Position numbers and translations under genes: made by a program. Source: an uncultured Muribaculaceae bacterium (GTDB lineage Bacteria > Bacteroidota > Bacteroidia > Bacteroidales > Muribaculaceae). From it: 64,000 nt of DNA. Below the pieces are notes generated by a model. That model was given only the letters and a program-made list of their open reading frames with translations. It ran no database searches and had not been told where the DNA came from. This document shows, piece after piece, positions 50,940 to 59,934 of the stretch; the first letter of the stretch is position 1; each line of letters opens with the position of its first letter. The stretch spans positions 1 to 64,000 of the forward strand of contig CAJUKE010000003.1 in assembly GCA_910587075.1 (NCBI GenBank), given 5' to 3'.

Positions 50940-51809
50940 ATGGCGCGCATCGAGATTGACGCCGACTCGGGCTTCTGCTTCGGAGTGGTGACGGCCATCA
51001 ACAAGGCCGAGGAGGAACTCGCCAAGGGGGAGGGCACGCTCTACTGCCTTGGCGACATCGTGCATAACTCCGACGAGGTGAGTCGCCTGGCCGCCAAGGG
51101 GTTGCGCATCATCAACCACGACGACCTCCGGGAGCTTAACGGCGCGAGGGTGCTTCTGCGCGCCCACGGCGAACCCCCGTCGACCTACCGTGCGGCCCGC
51201 GAGCGCGGCATCGAGCTGATCGACGCCACCTGTCCGGTGGTGCTCCGCCTCCAGCGCCGCATCAAGGAGTGCCACGACCGCCCGCTCCCCGAGCGGCCCC
51301 AGATCGTGATTTACGGCAAGCTCGGCCATGCCGAGGTCAACGGCCTGGTAGGGCAGACCGACGGCGAGGCGATCGTCGTGGAAAGCGTGGCCGACCTCGA
51401 CCGCGTCGATTTCTCCCGCCCGGTGGCGCTCTATTCGCAGACTACCAAGCCGATTTCCGGCCTGATGGAGATTTCAGCCGAAATCGAGCGGCGTATGGCG
51501 CCCGGGGTGAACTTCGAGAGCTACGACACAATCTGCCGCCAGGTGGCCAACCGGGTTGAGAAGCTCCAGCGTTTCGCCCGGGGGCACGACGCGGTGATTT
51601 TCGTTTCCGGCAAGAAGAGCAGCAACGGCAAGGTGCTGTATGCCAACTGCCTGGAGGTTAATCCCCGCACCCATATGGTGAGTAACCCCGAGGAAATCGA
51701 CCCCGAGTGGCTCGCCGGAGCGGAGACAATAGGCGTGTGCGGCGCTACCTCGACCCCCCGATGGCTTATGGAGCGTGTAAAGGAAAAGATTGAGAGCCTC
51801 CAGGGCTGA
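50940..51809 (+). CDS. ispH: 4-hydroxy-3-methylbut-2-enyl diphosphate reductase
   Basis: IspH makes isopentenyl and dimethylallyl diphosphate in the last step of the MEP isoprenoid pathway with an iron-sulfur cluster. The 289-residue protein keeps the three cluster cysteines at normal spacing: Cys13 in GFCFGV, Cys98 in DATCPVV and Cys199 in DTICRQVANR. Other motifs are LRAHGEPPSTY and YGKLGHAEVNGL, with ATSTPRWLM near the end. I chose the ATG 2 bp after the cmk stop; the frame stays open upstream through cmk, but the N-terminal cysteine motif fixes the start. Confidence 0.96.
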   Translation: MARIEIDADSGFCFGVVTAINKAEEELAKGEGTLYCLGDIVHNSDEVSRLAAKGLRIINHDDLRELNGARVLLRAHGEPPSTYRAARERGIELIDATCPVVLRLQRRIKECHDRPLPERPQIVIYGKLGHAEVNGLVGQTDGEAIVVESVADLDRVDFSRPVALYSQTTKPISGLMEISAEIERRMAPGVNFESYDTICRQVANRVEKLQRFARGHDAVIFVSGKKSSNGKVLYANCLEVNPRTHMVSNPEEIDPEWLAGAETIGVCGATSTPRWLMERVKEKIESLQG

Positions 51810-51831
51810 TTACTGAGAACCTTGATAAGCA

Positions 51832-52140
51832 ATGAGACGTTTTACACTTATGATCGCCGCCTCGGCGCTTCTCGTCCTCGGCGCCGCGTCGTGCGGCGAG
51901 TCGGAGAAGCAGAAGCGCGAGGAGACCACGGCCCGAGTGCTCGGAAGGGCGCAGGCGCTCGAACTCTCGGCCGACCTGCCGCTTGACTCCATAGAGATGG
52001 AGAAGCTGCTGATCGACGTACGCTCCCGCGAGACGGAGCTCCGCCGCCGGGGTCACGACCGGGTGGCTGACATCTACCTGGAGTCGTTTCTCGCGGCTCT
52101 CGACTCGGTGAATCCGGCCCTCGCCGCCGAGATACGCTGA
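51832..52140 (+). CDS. Small lipoprotein of unknown function
   Basis: This 102-residue protein has a signal peptide and lipobox (LVLGAASCGE, Cys21). A charged helical region follows (KQKREETTARVLGRAQALEL, MEKLLIDVRSRETELRRRGH). No enzymatic motif is present. It begins 22 bp after ispH and may be co-transcribed with it. I do not recognise the family. Confidence 0.7.
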   Translation: MRRFTLMIAASALLVLGAASCGESEKQKREETTARVLGRAQALELSADLPLDSIEMEKLLIDVRSRETELRRRGHDRVADIYLESFLAALDSVNPALAAEIR

Positions 52141-52166
52141 CACCGCCCCCCTCGCCCCCGCCGTTC

Positions 52167-52209
52167 CATCTTTGCTCTCTTCCTCTCCTCCTCCCTCCCT
52201 CCTCTCTCC
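52167..52209 (+). other. Polypyrimidine tract upstream of nhaA
   Basis: About 43 bases that are almost purely C and T (one G), with the pure run CTCTCTTCCTCTCCTCCTCC extended by CTCCCTCCTCTCTCC. It lies about 30 bp before the nhaA start codon and is coding for nothing in the chosen annotation. Confidence 0.7.
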
Positions 52210-52237
52210 GCAACCCTATCGATTCAACTATCTGTTT

Positions 52238-53641
52238 ATGGACAAATTGACTTCGCATCTCCGAGAGGAGACTACCGGCGTCTTTTATGCCGCCACCCAG
52301 GCTATCCGCCGCCACGCGTCGGGTAGTACAGTTCTTATCGTGGCCACGGTTGCCGCGCTCGTGATCGCCAACATCCCGCAGTTCAACCACCTCTACTTCG
52401 AGTTCTGGGAGCAAGAGGTGCGTCTGCAGCTCGGCTCTTTCAACATCTTCTCGCACGGAGGCCATCCGATGACGCTGCTGGCCTTCATCAACGACACGCT
52501 GATGGCGATTTTCTTTTTCACTATAGGTCTGGAAATCAAGCGCGAGATATTGGTCGGCGAGCTGTCGTCGTTCCGCAAGGCGCTCCTCCCCATCATTGGC
52601 GCTTGCGGAGGTATGATAGTGCCGGTTGTAATATTCACGCTCTTCGGCCGCGGCACTGATTACGCCCAGGGCGCCGCGATACCTATGGCCACCGACATCG
52701 CCTTCTCGCTCGGCATACTGTCGATACTCGGCAGCCGCGTGCCAGTGGCGCTGAAAGTGTTCCTCACCACCCTGGCGGTGGTCGACGACATCGGCGGCAT
52801 CATAGTGATCGCGACCTGCTATTCCACCGGCATCGAGTATGTGCCGCTCCTGGTGGCCGTCGTCGTGCTCGGTATTCTTGTGCTCGGCCAGCTTATGCGC
52901 ATCCAGAGTAAGATTTTCTACCTCACGCTCGGCGGAGTGGTGTGGTTCCTGTTCCTGAACTCCGGGCTCCATCCCACCATCGCCGGAGTGCTCGTGGCGT
53001 TCTGCGTGCCCGCCAAGCCGGTGTTCAACCCCAAGAAGTACATCCAGCTCATCCGCGACTCGATAGGCCACTTCCGCGCCGAGGACGACGAGACCCTCAA
53101 CCGCCGCTCGATCCTCAGCCACCAGCAGATGGACTGGCTCAAGCAGGTCGAGAGCGCGTCCGACAAAGTGATTTCGCCTCTCCAGGAGCTTGAGGACTCG
53201 CTCCACCCGATTGTCAACTACTTCATCATACCCCTCTTCGCCTTCGCCAATGCCGGCATATTCCTGCTCGACATGGATCCCGCGAGCATCGTCGAGGGTG
53301 TGTCATTGGCGGTTATTGTCAGCCTCGTGGCCGGTAAGTTCATCGGCATCTTCTCCTTCTCCTGGCTTGCCGTGAAGCTCGGCATCGCGCCCAAGCCCCA
53401 CGGGGCCAACTGGATAATGATGGCCGGGGCCGCGATGCTCGGCGGTATCGGTTTCACCGTGTCGCTCTTTATCGCCAACCTCTCGTTCGGCACCCCCGAG
53501 CAGATCGACCTCCTGAACCACGCCAAGCTCGGCATCGTCGGTGGCTCGCTGATAGCCGGCATCCTCGGCTTCCTCATCCTCGCCCGCTCCCTCCCGGCCC
53601 ACGCCCCCCAGGAGGGCGAGCCCTACCCCGCAGCGAAATAA
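52238..53641 (+). CDS. nhaA: Na+/H+ antiporter NhaA
   Basis: NhaA exports sodium in exchange for protons across the inner membrane. The 467-residue protein has about 12 hydrophobic segments. The paired aspartates are Asp183-Asp184 in LAVVDDIGG, and the additional conserved Asp153 is in PMATDIAFSLG; these correspond to the E. coli ion-binding residues. Other family landmarks are FFFTIGLEIKREILVGELSS and LNSGLHPTIAGVLVAF. I chose the ATG at 52238; the frame is open 22 codons further upstream through a polypyrimidine tract, but that stretch encodes low-complexity Ser/Pro/Leu and lies outside the family. The gene stands alone and ends at a two-way terminator. Confidence 0.95.
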   Translation: MDKLTSHLREETTGVFYAATQAIRRHASGSTVLIVATVAALVIANIPQFNHLYFEFWEQEVRLQLGSFNIFSHGGHPMTLLAFINDTLMAIFFFTIGLEIKREILVGELSSFRKALLPIIGACGGMIVPVVIFTLFGRGTDYAQGAAIPMATDIAFSLGILSILGSRVPVALKVFLTTLAVVDDIGGIIVIATCYSTGIEYVPLLVAVVVLGILVLGQLMRIQSKIFYLTLGGVVWFLFLNSGLHPTIAGVLVAFCVPAKPVFNPKKYIQLIRDSIGHFRAEDDETLNRRSILSHQQMDWLKQVESASDKVISPLQELEDSLHPIVNYFIIPLFAFANAGIFLLDMDPASIVEGVSLAVIVSLVAGKFIGIFSFSWLAVKLGIAPKPHGANWIMMAGAAMLGGIGFTVSLFIANLSFGTPEQIDLLNHAKLGIVGGSLIAGILGFLILARSLPAHAPQEGEPYPAAK

Positions 53642-53661
53642 ATCAGAACACTTTACCAAAC

Positions 53662-53703
53662 AGCAATCCCCCTGAATCCGAGCGCGGTTTCAGGGGGATT
53701 GCT
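53662..53703. terminator. Bidirectional terminator between nhaA and the GH28 gene
   Basis: AGCAATCCCCCTGAA (53662-53676) pairs perfectly with TTCAGGGGGATTGCT (53689-53703). The genes on both sides converge here. Confidence 0.85.
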
Positions 53704-53729
53704 ATGTTTCGCGGCGGTGGGCCGGGAGG

Positions 53730-55235
53730 TCAGTCGATCGAGAGATTGGTGACCCCTTCGCCCTGGGTGTAGGGCTCCTCGGGGGTGTCGATTGCCACGT
53801 TGTTGAGGGTGAGGCCGTCGGTGTAGGCCATATGGAAACCCTTGGTGGCCGAGAAGCGCGAGTTGGAGAGGGTGATGTTTTGCACGGGCATCTCGGGGAG
53901 TCCGTTGAAGTGGGCGGCGCGTCCGGCTCCGCGGCAAGAGATGTTGCTCATATGTATATTGCGGAACTGGGGTGTCTCCTCGCTCACGGGGGGCACGGGC
54001 GCGCCCGGCTTGATGCCGTAGTAGAGGTTGAAGGTGAGGGCGTCCCCGGCGATGTCGGTCATTTTGATGTCGTTGATGTGGATATTCTCGACAACGCCGC
54101 CGCGGCCGCGGGTCGATTTGAAGCGGAGCCCTACGTCGGTGCCGATGAAGAGGCAGTCGTTGACCACTATGTCGCGGCAGCCGCCCGACATCTCCGAGCC
54201 GACGACGAAGCCGCCGTGGCCGTGGTAAACGGTGCAACCCTCGATGAGTACGTCGCGGCAGGGAACGCCGCGGTCGCGCCCCTCTTTGTCGCGCCCGGCC
54301 TTGACGCATATCGCGTCGTCGCCCACATCGAAGCGGCTGTTGACCACCAAAACGCGGTTGCACGACTCAACGTCGAGTCCGTCGCCGTTCTGGGCGTACC
54401 AGGGGTTGCGGATGTTCACGTTGTCGATGATGAGGTTCTCGCACAGCAGCGGGTGTATGTTCCAGGCCGGGGAGTTTTCGAAAGTGGCGTCGCGCAGAAG
54501 CACGTTCTCGCACTCGATGAACGAGAGGAGCACCGGGCGCAGAAAGTCATGGAAATAGGCCAGGCGGGCGCTGTCGGCGGTGTGGATCTCGTTCTGGAGC
54601 GCCTTGTCGGAATAGACCTCGCGGACGCGTTCGTTGGGGAACCATACGTCGCCCTTCTCATTGACGCAACCTTTGGCGGTGAGCGCCGCCCACTGGGCCG
54701 AGGTGGTCTTGGCCCTCTTCACCGGGCGCCAGCACTGGCCGTTGCCGTTGAAGGTGCCGAAGCCGGTAATCGCGATGTCGTGCTTGCCGCGTGCCGAGAG
54801 GGGCGACTTCGCGCGGTAGGTGGGAACACCTTCCCAGTCGGAGGGTGACACGGGATAGTCGGCGAGGTTCTCGCTGAACATAACCAGGGCGCCGCGGTCG
54901 AGGTGCAGCTCCACGTTGCTTTCAAAACTGATGGGGCCGGTGTGCCAGATTCCCCCGGGCACGTTGAGTTTGCCGCCCCCTTTTTCGGCGAGGTGCGCCA
55001 TGGCGCGGGCGAACGCCTCGGTGTTCATAGTCACGCCGTCGCCCACGCCGCCGAAGTCGGTGATCGAAACCTCGTAGGAGGGTATCGACGGTTCGGCTAC
55101 GGGTGTGAGCTTCACGGGGTGCTCCCGGTCGTAGTACTTGGAATAGTCGGCGGCAATCAATGCTGCGGGAAGAACTAAGGCGCAGGCGGCCGCGAGGATT
55201 CTGTTAGTTGCGGAATGTGTGAGGTTGAGTGTCAT
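53730..55235 (-). CDS. GH28 pectinase-type glycoside hydrolase
   Basis: This 501-residue exported enzyme has a signal peptide (RILAAACALVLPAALIAA), then the parallel beta-helix of GH28. The catalytic motifs are present: NGDGLD (Asp285), VGDDAICVK (Asp306, Asp307), HGHGG (His340) and the RFK motif in LRFKSTRGRGG. The first motif reads NGDG instead of the common NTDG. GH28 enzymes cut galacturonic-acid-containing pectins; exo- and rhamnogalacturonase activities also occur. The frame continues 28 codons further upstream, but the signal peptide and the promoter place the start at 55235. It is a lone gene with its own promoter, with no SusCD pair next to it. Confidence 0.95.
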   Translation of the reverse strand: MTLNLTHSATNRILAAACALVLPAALIAADYSKYYDREHPVKLTPVAEPSIPSYEVSITDFGGVGDGVTMNTEAFARAMAHLAEKGGGKLNVPGGIWHTGPISFESNVELHLDRGALVMFSENLADYPVSPSDWEGVPTYRAKSPLSARGKHDIAITGFGTFNGNGQCWRPVKRAKTTSAQWAALTAKGCVNEKGDVWFPNERVREVYSDKALQNEIHTADSARLAYFHDFLRPVLLSFIECENVLLRDATFENSPAWNIHPLLCENLIIDNVNIRNPWYAQNGDGLDVESCNRVLVVNSRFDVGDDAICVKAGRDKEGRDRGVPCRDVLIEGCTVYHGHGGFVVGSEMSGGCRDIVVNDCLFIGTDVGLRFKSTRGRGGVVENIHINDIKMTDIAGDALTFNLYYGIKPGAPVPPVSEETPQFRNIHMSNISCRGAGRAAHFNGLPEMPVQNITLSNSRFSATKGFHMAYTDGLTLNNVAIDTPEEPYTQGEGVTNLSID

Positions 55236-55288
55236 ATCGCGTAGTGAATTCACGGTAGATTTGTATGCGAAAAATAATGTATGCAAAA

Positions 55289-55319
55289 CAAATTTACCGA
55301 ACTTCGGCCTCACGCGCAA
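55289..55319 (-). promoter_or_regulatory. Promoter of the GH28 gene
   Basis: On the minus strand TTG (55317-55319), 20 bp, TAAATTTG (55289-55296). The predicted leader is about 45 bases, which also excludes a start codon further upstream. Confidence 0.68.
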
Positions 55320-55419
55320 CCCTCCCGGGCTGAAACGTCATAAATACCCCCGTTTCCCCACAATTACTCCCCCTCGGATTATCCTCCGCGGGACGCTCGG
55401 ATACTTGCAATGAAGATTC

Positions 55420-56049
55420 TTAGTCGATGTCGGCGGGAGCCACCGGCCCCTCGCGCAGTATCTCGGGCGCCTTCGGGTCGAGCAGAGAGATGATGGCCGA
55501 GTCGGCTCCGGCGGGCGATTCGCCGCCGTCGATCATAAGGGCTATGGCGCTCTCGCGGCCGTAGCGGTGGGCTATGGCCTCAGGGTTGGCGAGCTCTTCG
55601 GGTTCGGCATCCTCCCAGTTGGCGGTGGCCGAGAGGAGGGGATTGCCGAGCGCTTCCGCCAGGCGGCGGGCTATGGCGTTGTCGGGCACTCGGGTGCCTA
55701 CCTCCTTGCGCCCCTTGAAAGCCTTGGAGAGGCGGGTGGAGGCTGGGAGAATGAATGTGAACGGCCCCGGCAGGTTGGCGCGCATAATTCGGTAGGCTTC
55801 GTTGTCGATACGGGCGTAGTCGCTGGCCTGGGATATGTCGGCGCACACCATCGAGAGCCGCTGCTTGTCGGGGTTGATACCCTTGAGGCGGCATACGGTC
55901 TCCACTGCGCGGTTGTTGAGCGCGTCGCAACCGATGGCATAGTTGGTGTCGGTGGGGTAGAGGATCACGGCGCCGCGGCGCAGCTCGTCAACGGCTTGGT
56001 CGATGTAGCGCTCGTTGATGCTGCTCGGGTACATTTTCAGGGTCTTCAT
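55420..56049 (-). CDS. YciO/Sua5-family threonylcarbamoyl-AMP synthase-like protein
   Basis: This 209-residue cytoplasmic protein has the YrdC/YciO fold: LRRGAVILYPTDTNYAIGCD, CRLKGINPDKQRLSMVCADI, RANLPGPFTFILPAS and GTRVPDNAIARRLAEALGNP. True Sua5/TsaC proteins form threonylcarbamoyl-AMP for the t6A tRNA modification. YciO members share the fold, but their main role is less certain. The length fits YciO, without the extra Sua5 domain. It ends 184 bp from the GH28 start. The SUI1-like gene lies just upstream on the same strand. Confidence 0.88.
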   Translation of the reverse strand: MKTLKMYPSSINERYIDQAVDELRRGAVILYPTDTNYAIGCDALNNRAVETVCRLKGINPDKQRLSMVCADISQASDYARIDNEAYRIMRANLPGPFTFILPASTRLSKAFKGRKEVGTRVPDNAIARRLAEALGNPLLSATANWEDAEPEELANPEAIAHRYGRESAIALMIDGGESPAGADSAIISLLDPKAPEILREGPVAPADID

Positions 56050-56085
56050 GGGTATCGGTCTTGGGCTGTGTGGGGAAGGATTGTG

Positions 56086-56424
56086 TCAGATAACGCGGCA
56101 TTTGAGCCCCATGGCTTTCAGGGCGCTCTCTACCTGGGCGCGTTTGTCGCCCTGGATGAGGATTTCGCCGCCGCGCGACGAGCCTCCCGTGCCGAGTTTC
56201 TTTTTCAGTTCGGCGGCGATGGCGTCCACGGCGTCGTCGTCGACGGTGAAGCCGCACACGATGGTCGCGGCCTTCCCTTTGCGCCCTTTCTTGTCGAGCA
56301 GTATGTCGAGCCGCGCGGTCTCGGCGGCGGTTCCGGCTGCGGGTGCTGCCTCGGGGGCGGTTTCAGCCGCCGGTTCTTCGGGGAGTTCGGCCATAAGAGA
56401 GGCCAAGGAGTCTTTCCAGTCCAT
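56086..56424 (-). CDS. SUI1/eIF1-like translation factor (YciH family)
   Basis: This 112-residue protein has an alanine/proline-rich N-terminal linker and a SUI1 domain: LDKKGRKGKAATIVCGFTVD, then IAAELKKKLGTGGSSRGGEI and IQGDKRAQVESALKAMG. Bacterial YciH proteins are thought to affect the fidelity of translation initiation. It lies 36 bp upstream of the YciO gene start and 10 bp downstream of a lipoprotein gene stop on the same strand, so the three genes are likely one unit. Confidence 0.9.
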   Translation of the reverse strand: MDWKDSLASLMAELPEEPAAETAPEAAPAAGTAAETARLDILLDKKGRKGKAATIVCGFTVDDDAVDAIAAELKKKLGTGGSSRGGEILIQGDKRAQVESALKAMGLKCRVI

Positions 56425-56434
56425 AAACCCTTGA

Positions 56435-56833
56435 TTATTCGTTGCGGCGGTGATAGTCGTAGGTAACCCCCTGGCGGTCGAGCGAGAGGGTGGTTTCGTT
56501 GAAGGCCTCCACCGGGTAGGCGATGCGGGGTGCCACGGTGCCGACCATGGCGGGATCCCCCTCCTCGATGGTGATGCTCGACGGGTCGGTGGCGATCACG
56601 AGGGTGTCGCCGCTGAGCTCCCACCGCCCGGCCACGCTGTAGGTGAGCTCGCCGGGACGGATGGCGCGGACCACCGCCGAACGGTCGTTTTTCAGCTCGA
56701 ACATCGGGCGCGAGTCGGATACTGCCGGGAGATAGTAATTACCGACCATCTTTTCCTCCTGTTCGGAGAGACCTCCGCAGGCTGAGAGGATGGCGGCTGC
56801 CGCCGATGCGGCGAGTGTCGGTAACGCTTTCAT
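56435..56833 (-). CDS. Small lipoprotein of unknown function
   Basis: This 132-residue protein has a lipobox (AAAILSACGG, Cys19). Its mature part is a compact, beta-rich domain (GNYYLPAVSDSRPMFELKND, YSVAGRWELSGDTLVIATD) that resembles lipocalin-like stress or copper-resistance lipoproteins in pattern only. No ligand can be inferred. It is 28 bp downstream of dihydroorotase and precedes the SUI1-like gene. Confidence 0.7.
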   Translation of the reverse strand: MKALPTLAASAAAAILSACGGLSEQEEKMVGNYYLPAVSDSRPMFELKNDRSAVVRAIRPGELTYSVAGRWELSGDTLVIATDPSSITIEEGDPAMVGTVAPRIAYPVEAFNETTLSLDRQGVTYDYHRRNE

Positions 56834-56861
56834 ATGCTGTATGTTCGGGGTGAGGTGCGGG

Positions 56862-58223
56862 TCAGAGGTGCGAGGGTGAGAACCGCGCGGCCAGGGGGGT
56901 ATGGTCGCCGGGGAATTTGCCGCGGTTGTAGGCCAGGTCGCCGTTCACCCAGGTCTGTTCTACCTTGAAGCGCAGGTGGGTTCCCTCGTAGGGGGTCCAG
57001 CCGCAAGGGCTTATAACCTTCGATGCGTCGAGGGTGTAGTCGGCGTCGGGATCGACCACGGCCAGGTCGGCCCAGTAGTTGGGGCGGATGAAGCCTCGGC
57101 GGTCGATGTTGAAAATGCGCGCCGGGTTGTGGGCCATCTTCTCCACCACGTCCTCGTAGGTGAAGCATCCGCGGTTGGCGAGCTGGAGCATCAGCGGGAG
57201 CGCGAACTGGGCCGAGGGCATCCCTGAGGCGGCCTTGAGGGCGTTGTTGACGCGCTTCTGCACGAGCTGGTGCGGGGCGTGGTCGGTTCCAATGGTGTCG
57301 ATCACTCCGTCGGCCACGGCGTGGCGCAGCGCCTTGCGGTCGGCGGCGTCCTTGATGGCCGGGTTGCATTTGGTGAGTCCGCCGGTGGCCTCAACCGACT
57401 CGTGGTCGAAGTATAGGTAGTGAGGGCAGGTCTCGGCGGTGATGAGTTTCCCCTCGACGGCTCCGGCTGAGAAGAATTCGAGCTCGTCGGCGGTGGTGAT
57501 ATGGAGCACATGCAGGCGCGCGCCGGTTTCGCGGGCGAGCTCCACGGCGCGGCGCGTGGCCTCGACGCAGGCTTCGCGGGAGCGCACCAAATGGTGCAGC
57601 CCGACCGGGATACCCTCCGGGTACTGCTCCGACAGGAGCGCTTTCTGCCGGGCGATTTCGCGCTCGCTTTCGGCGTGCACGGCTATGACTCCGGGATATT
57701 CCTCGAATAGGCGGCGTATTGACTCATCATTGTCGACCAGCATATTCCCCGTCGACGAGCCCATGAAGAGCTTCACGCCGGGTATGCGCGTGTGGTCGGC
57801 TTCGAGCAGTTGGTCTATGTTGTCGGCGGTGACGCCGAGGTAGAAGGCGTAGTTGGCCATCGACGACTCCGCGGCCCGCTCCATCTTGTCGCGCCACGCT
57901 TCGAGGGTTGTTGTCGCGGGGATGTTGTTGGGCATGTCGAAGTATGTGGTGACCCCTCCGGCCACGGCGGCCATGCTCTCGGAGTGGATGTTCCCTTTTT
58001 CGGCGAAACCCGGCTCGCGGAAGTGGACGTGGGTGTCGATGAAGCCGGGAAGCACCATCTTGCCCCTGAGGTCGTAAACCTCGTAGTTCTCGCGGGAGAT
58101 CTCCGCCGGGTCAATGACGCCACCCTCGACCTTGCGGATAAGGCCGTCGACTATGGTGATGGAGCCCCGGAAGCGGAGCCCGTCATTGAAAATAAGTCCG
58201 TTGCAGAGTATCTTGGGTTTCAT
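56862..58223 (-). CDS. pyrC: Dihydroorotase
   Basis: Dihydroorotase closes carbamoyl-aspartate to dihydroorotate in pyrimidine synthesis. The 453-residue amidohydrolase has the metal motif DTHVHFREPG (His65, His67), GGVTTYFDMPNN, further metal ligands in HAESE and HVLHIT, and DTIGTDHAPH. These are the marks of the class I type. The open frame continues 65 codons upstream of the true start, but the family N-terminus KILCNGLIFNDG begins at 58223. It follows the DPM1-like gene by 35 bp on the same strand. Other cyclic amidohydrolases such as allantoinase are close relatives, but dihydroorotase is most likely here. Confidence 0.9.
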   Translation of the reverse strand: MKPKILCNGLIFNDGLRFRGSITIVDGLIRKVEGGVIDPAEISRENYEVYDLRGKMVLPGFIDTHVHFREPGFAEKGNIHSESMAAVAGGVTTYFDMPNNIPATTTLEAWRDKMERAAESSMANYAFYLGVTADNIDQLLEADHTRIPGVKLFMGSSTGNMLVDNDESIRRLFEEYPGVIAVHAESEREIARQKALLSEQYPEGIPVGLHHLVRSREACVEATRRAVELARETGARLHVLHITTADELEFFSAGAVEGKLITAETCPHYLYFDHESVEATGGLTKCNPAIKDAADRKALRHAVADGVIDTIGTDHAPHQLVQKRVNNALKAASGMPSAQFALPLMLQLANRGCFTYEDVVEKMAHNPARIFNIDRRGFIRPNYWADLAVVDPDADYTLDASKVISPCGWTPYEGTHLRFKVEQTWVNGDLAYNRGKFPGDHTPLAARFSPSHL

Positions 58224-58258
58224 GGCGGTAGCGGTTAGGAGGGGGCGCGCCCCGGGAG

Positions 58259-59050
58259 TCAGGCTCCGGGTTTGCGGGGGTATTTGCGTCGCCAGGAGTC
58301 GATTTTCAGCTGAATTACCCCGAAGAGGGCCTCGCCGAAGATGCCTGTCGACATTTTCGATGTGCCGAGCACGCGGTTCACGAACACGATGGGCACCTCG
58401 CCTACGCGGAAGCCGCATTTGTGGGCGGTGAACTTCATTTCGATCTGGAAGGCGTAACCCTTGAAGCGTATTTTGTCAAGCTCCATGGTGCGGAGCACCT
58501 CGGCGCGGTAGCATGCGAAACCGGCGGTGGTGTCGCACACGGGCATGCCGGTGATGAGCCTTACGTATTTCGACGCGAAGTAGCTCATAAGCACCCGGCC
58601 CATAGGCCAGTTGACCACGTTGACCCCGGTGAGGTAACGCGACCCCACGGCCATATCCATCTCGCCGGAGGCCACGGCTTCGCGCAGTTTGAGCAGGTCT
58701 TGCGGGTTGTGCGAGAAGTCGGCGTCCATCTCGAAGATGTACTCGTAACCCTCGTCGAGGGCCCGGCGGAACCCTTCGATGTAGGCGGTGCCGAGGCCGA
58801 GCTTGCCGGCACGTTCGATGATCATAACTCTGCCGGGGTGGCGCTCCATCTTCTCCTTGACGATGGCGGCGGTGCCGTCGGGCGAGTTGTCGTCGACCAC
58901 CAGCACGTCAAACCGCACGGGGAGTGCGAGCACGGCCTCGATAATGGCCGCGGCGTTCTCCCGCTCGTTGTACATCGGGATGATTACGACGGAGTCGCTG
59001 CCGCTTTTGGCGGCGGCTCCGGCGGTGGCTGGTGTCTGGTTGGTGCTCAT
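58259..59050 (-). CDS. Polyprenol-phosphate mannose synthase-like GT2 glycosyltransferase
   Basis: This 263-residue family 2 glycosyltransferase has IIPMYNERENAAAIIEAVL, the VVDDNSPDGTA nucleotide-binding motif, MDADFSHNP with the DXD-like metal site, and the GSRYLTGVNVVNWP loop. The pattern is that of Dpm1-type enzymes, which move mannose from GDP-mannose to a polyprenol phosphate. No C-terminal membrane segments are present, as in the short DPM1 class. It lies directly upstream of dihydroorotase. The GDP-mannose enzyme is made 1 kb away, which fits a supply link. Confidence 0.9.
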   Translation of the reverse strand: MSTNQTPATAGAAAKSGSDSVVIIPMYNERENAAAIIEAVLALPVRFDVLVVDDNSPDGTAAIVKEKMERHPGRVMIIERAGKLGLGTAYIEGFRRALDEGYEYIFEMDADFSHNPQDLLKLREAVASGEMDMAVGSRYLTGVNVVNWPMGRVLMSYFASKYVRLITGMPVCDTTAGFACYRAEVLRTMELDKIRFKGYAFQIEMKFTAHKCGFRVGEVPIVFVNRVLGTSKMSTGIFGEALFGVIQLKIDSWRRKYPRKPGA

Positions 59051-59088
59051 TCAACGCGAAGTTACGAACCTATTTCAACAAGGCCAAA

Positions 59089-59868
59089 TTATCTACTCTG
59101 TTTTTTGCCCTCCGGGGGTGTTTCGAGGCTCGCCAGGGTGGCTTCCACCCCGGGAGTGGGCCTTATCTCGAACGCCCGGCGGAGGTACCCGGCGGCGAGT
59201 TGACGCAGCCCCGCGGCCTCCGGCCCGGCTGCTTTCGCGGCCCTCAAGGCGTAGAGGTTCCCCAGTTCGAGCAGCGCGTTGTAGTCGGCCGGGTCGAGTT
59301 CGAGCACCCTTTGGTATGTCGCTGCCGCGAGGTCGGCGTTTCCGGTGAGCATCTCCCCCTGGGCCTTGGTAGAGAGGAAGCCGATGTTGTCGGGCGAGCC
59401 CTGGAGCATGATGTCGGCGTAGGCAGTCATATTGGGGCCGTCGCGGCGGAATTCGTAGTAGCGCAGCAGGTAGGCGTTGACCGTGCGCCTCATCCAGGGG
59501 TGCTCCTCCTTGATGTCGAGCAGAAAGTGCTCGTAGAGGTCGGAGCGCCCCAGCCCGAAGCTCGTTGAGCGCACGTTGGCGAACACCGAGTCGAACGGCA
59601 CATGGTGGTCGAGCGCCATATCGAACAGGCGCGCCGCGGCTATGGTGTCGCCGGCCATGCTCCCGGCCACGATGGCCCTGCCGTAGGTGCGGGCCACCCG
59701 CGGACGCTCGTCGAGCATCAGGTCGTAGGTGGCGGCGGCCTGCGCCCACTCGCGTTGGCTGAAGTAACGGTCGGCCTTCAGTTCGAGCTGGGGGTAGGGG
59801 CTTACTGCGAAAGCCGCGGCTGAGGCCGCGAGCAGTATGGCTGAGAGCGATTTGCGGAGTGATGTCAT
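59089..59868 (-). CDS. Exported TPR-repeat protein
   Basis: This 259-residue protein has a signal peptide (MTSLRKSLSAILLAASAAAF). Tetratricopeptide-like helical repeats follow: QREWAQAAATYDLMLDERPR, NADLAAATYQRVLELDPADY and NALLELGNLYALRAAKAAG. It probably mediates protein contacts in the periplasm. The stop lies 38 bp before the DPM1-like gene start. It is divergent from manC across a 190-bp gap. The function is not known. Confidence 0.82.
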   Translation of the reverse strand: MTSLRKSLSAILLAASAAAFAVSPYPQLELKADRYFSQREWAQAAATYDLMLDERPRVARTYGRAIVAGSMAGDTIAAARLFDMALDHHVPFDSVFANVRSTSFGLGRSDLYEHFLLDIKEEHPWMRRTVNAYLLRYYEFRRDGPNMTAYADIMLQGSPDNIGFLSTKAQGEMLTGNADLAAATYQRVLELDPADYNALLELGNLYALRAAKAAGPEAAGLRQLAAGYLRRAFEIRPTPGVEATLASLETPPEGKKQSR

Positions 59869-59934
59869 GGCTTGGGCATATGCGCGCTTTCCGAGGCATC
59901 GTTTGGTGGCCGCGGAAAGAGGGATTACTACTAT

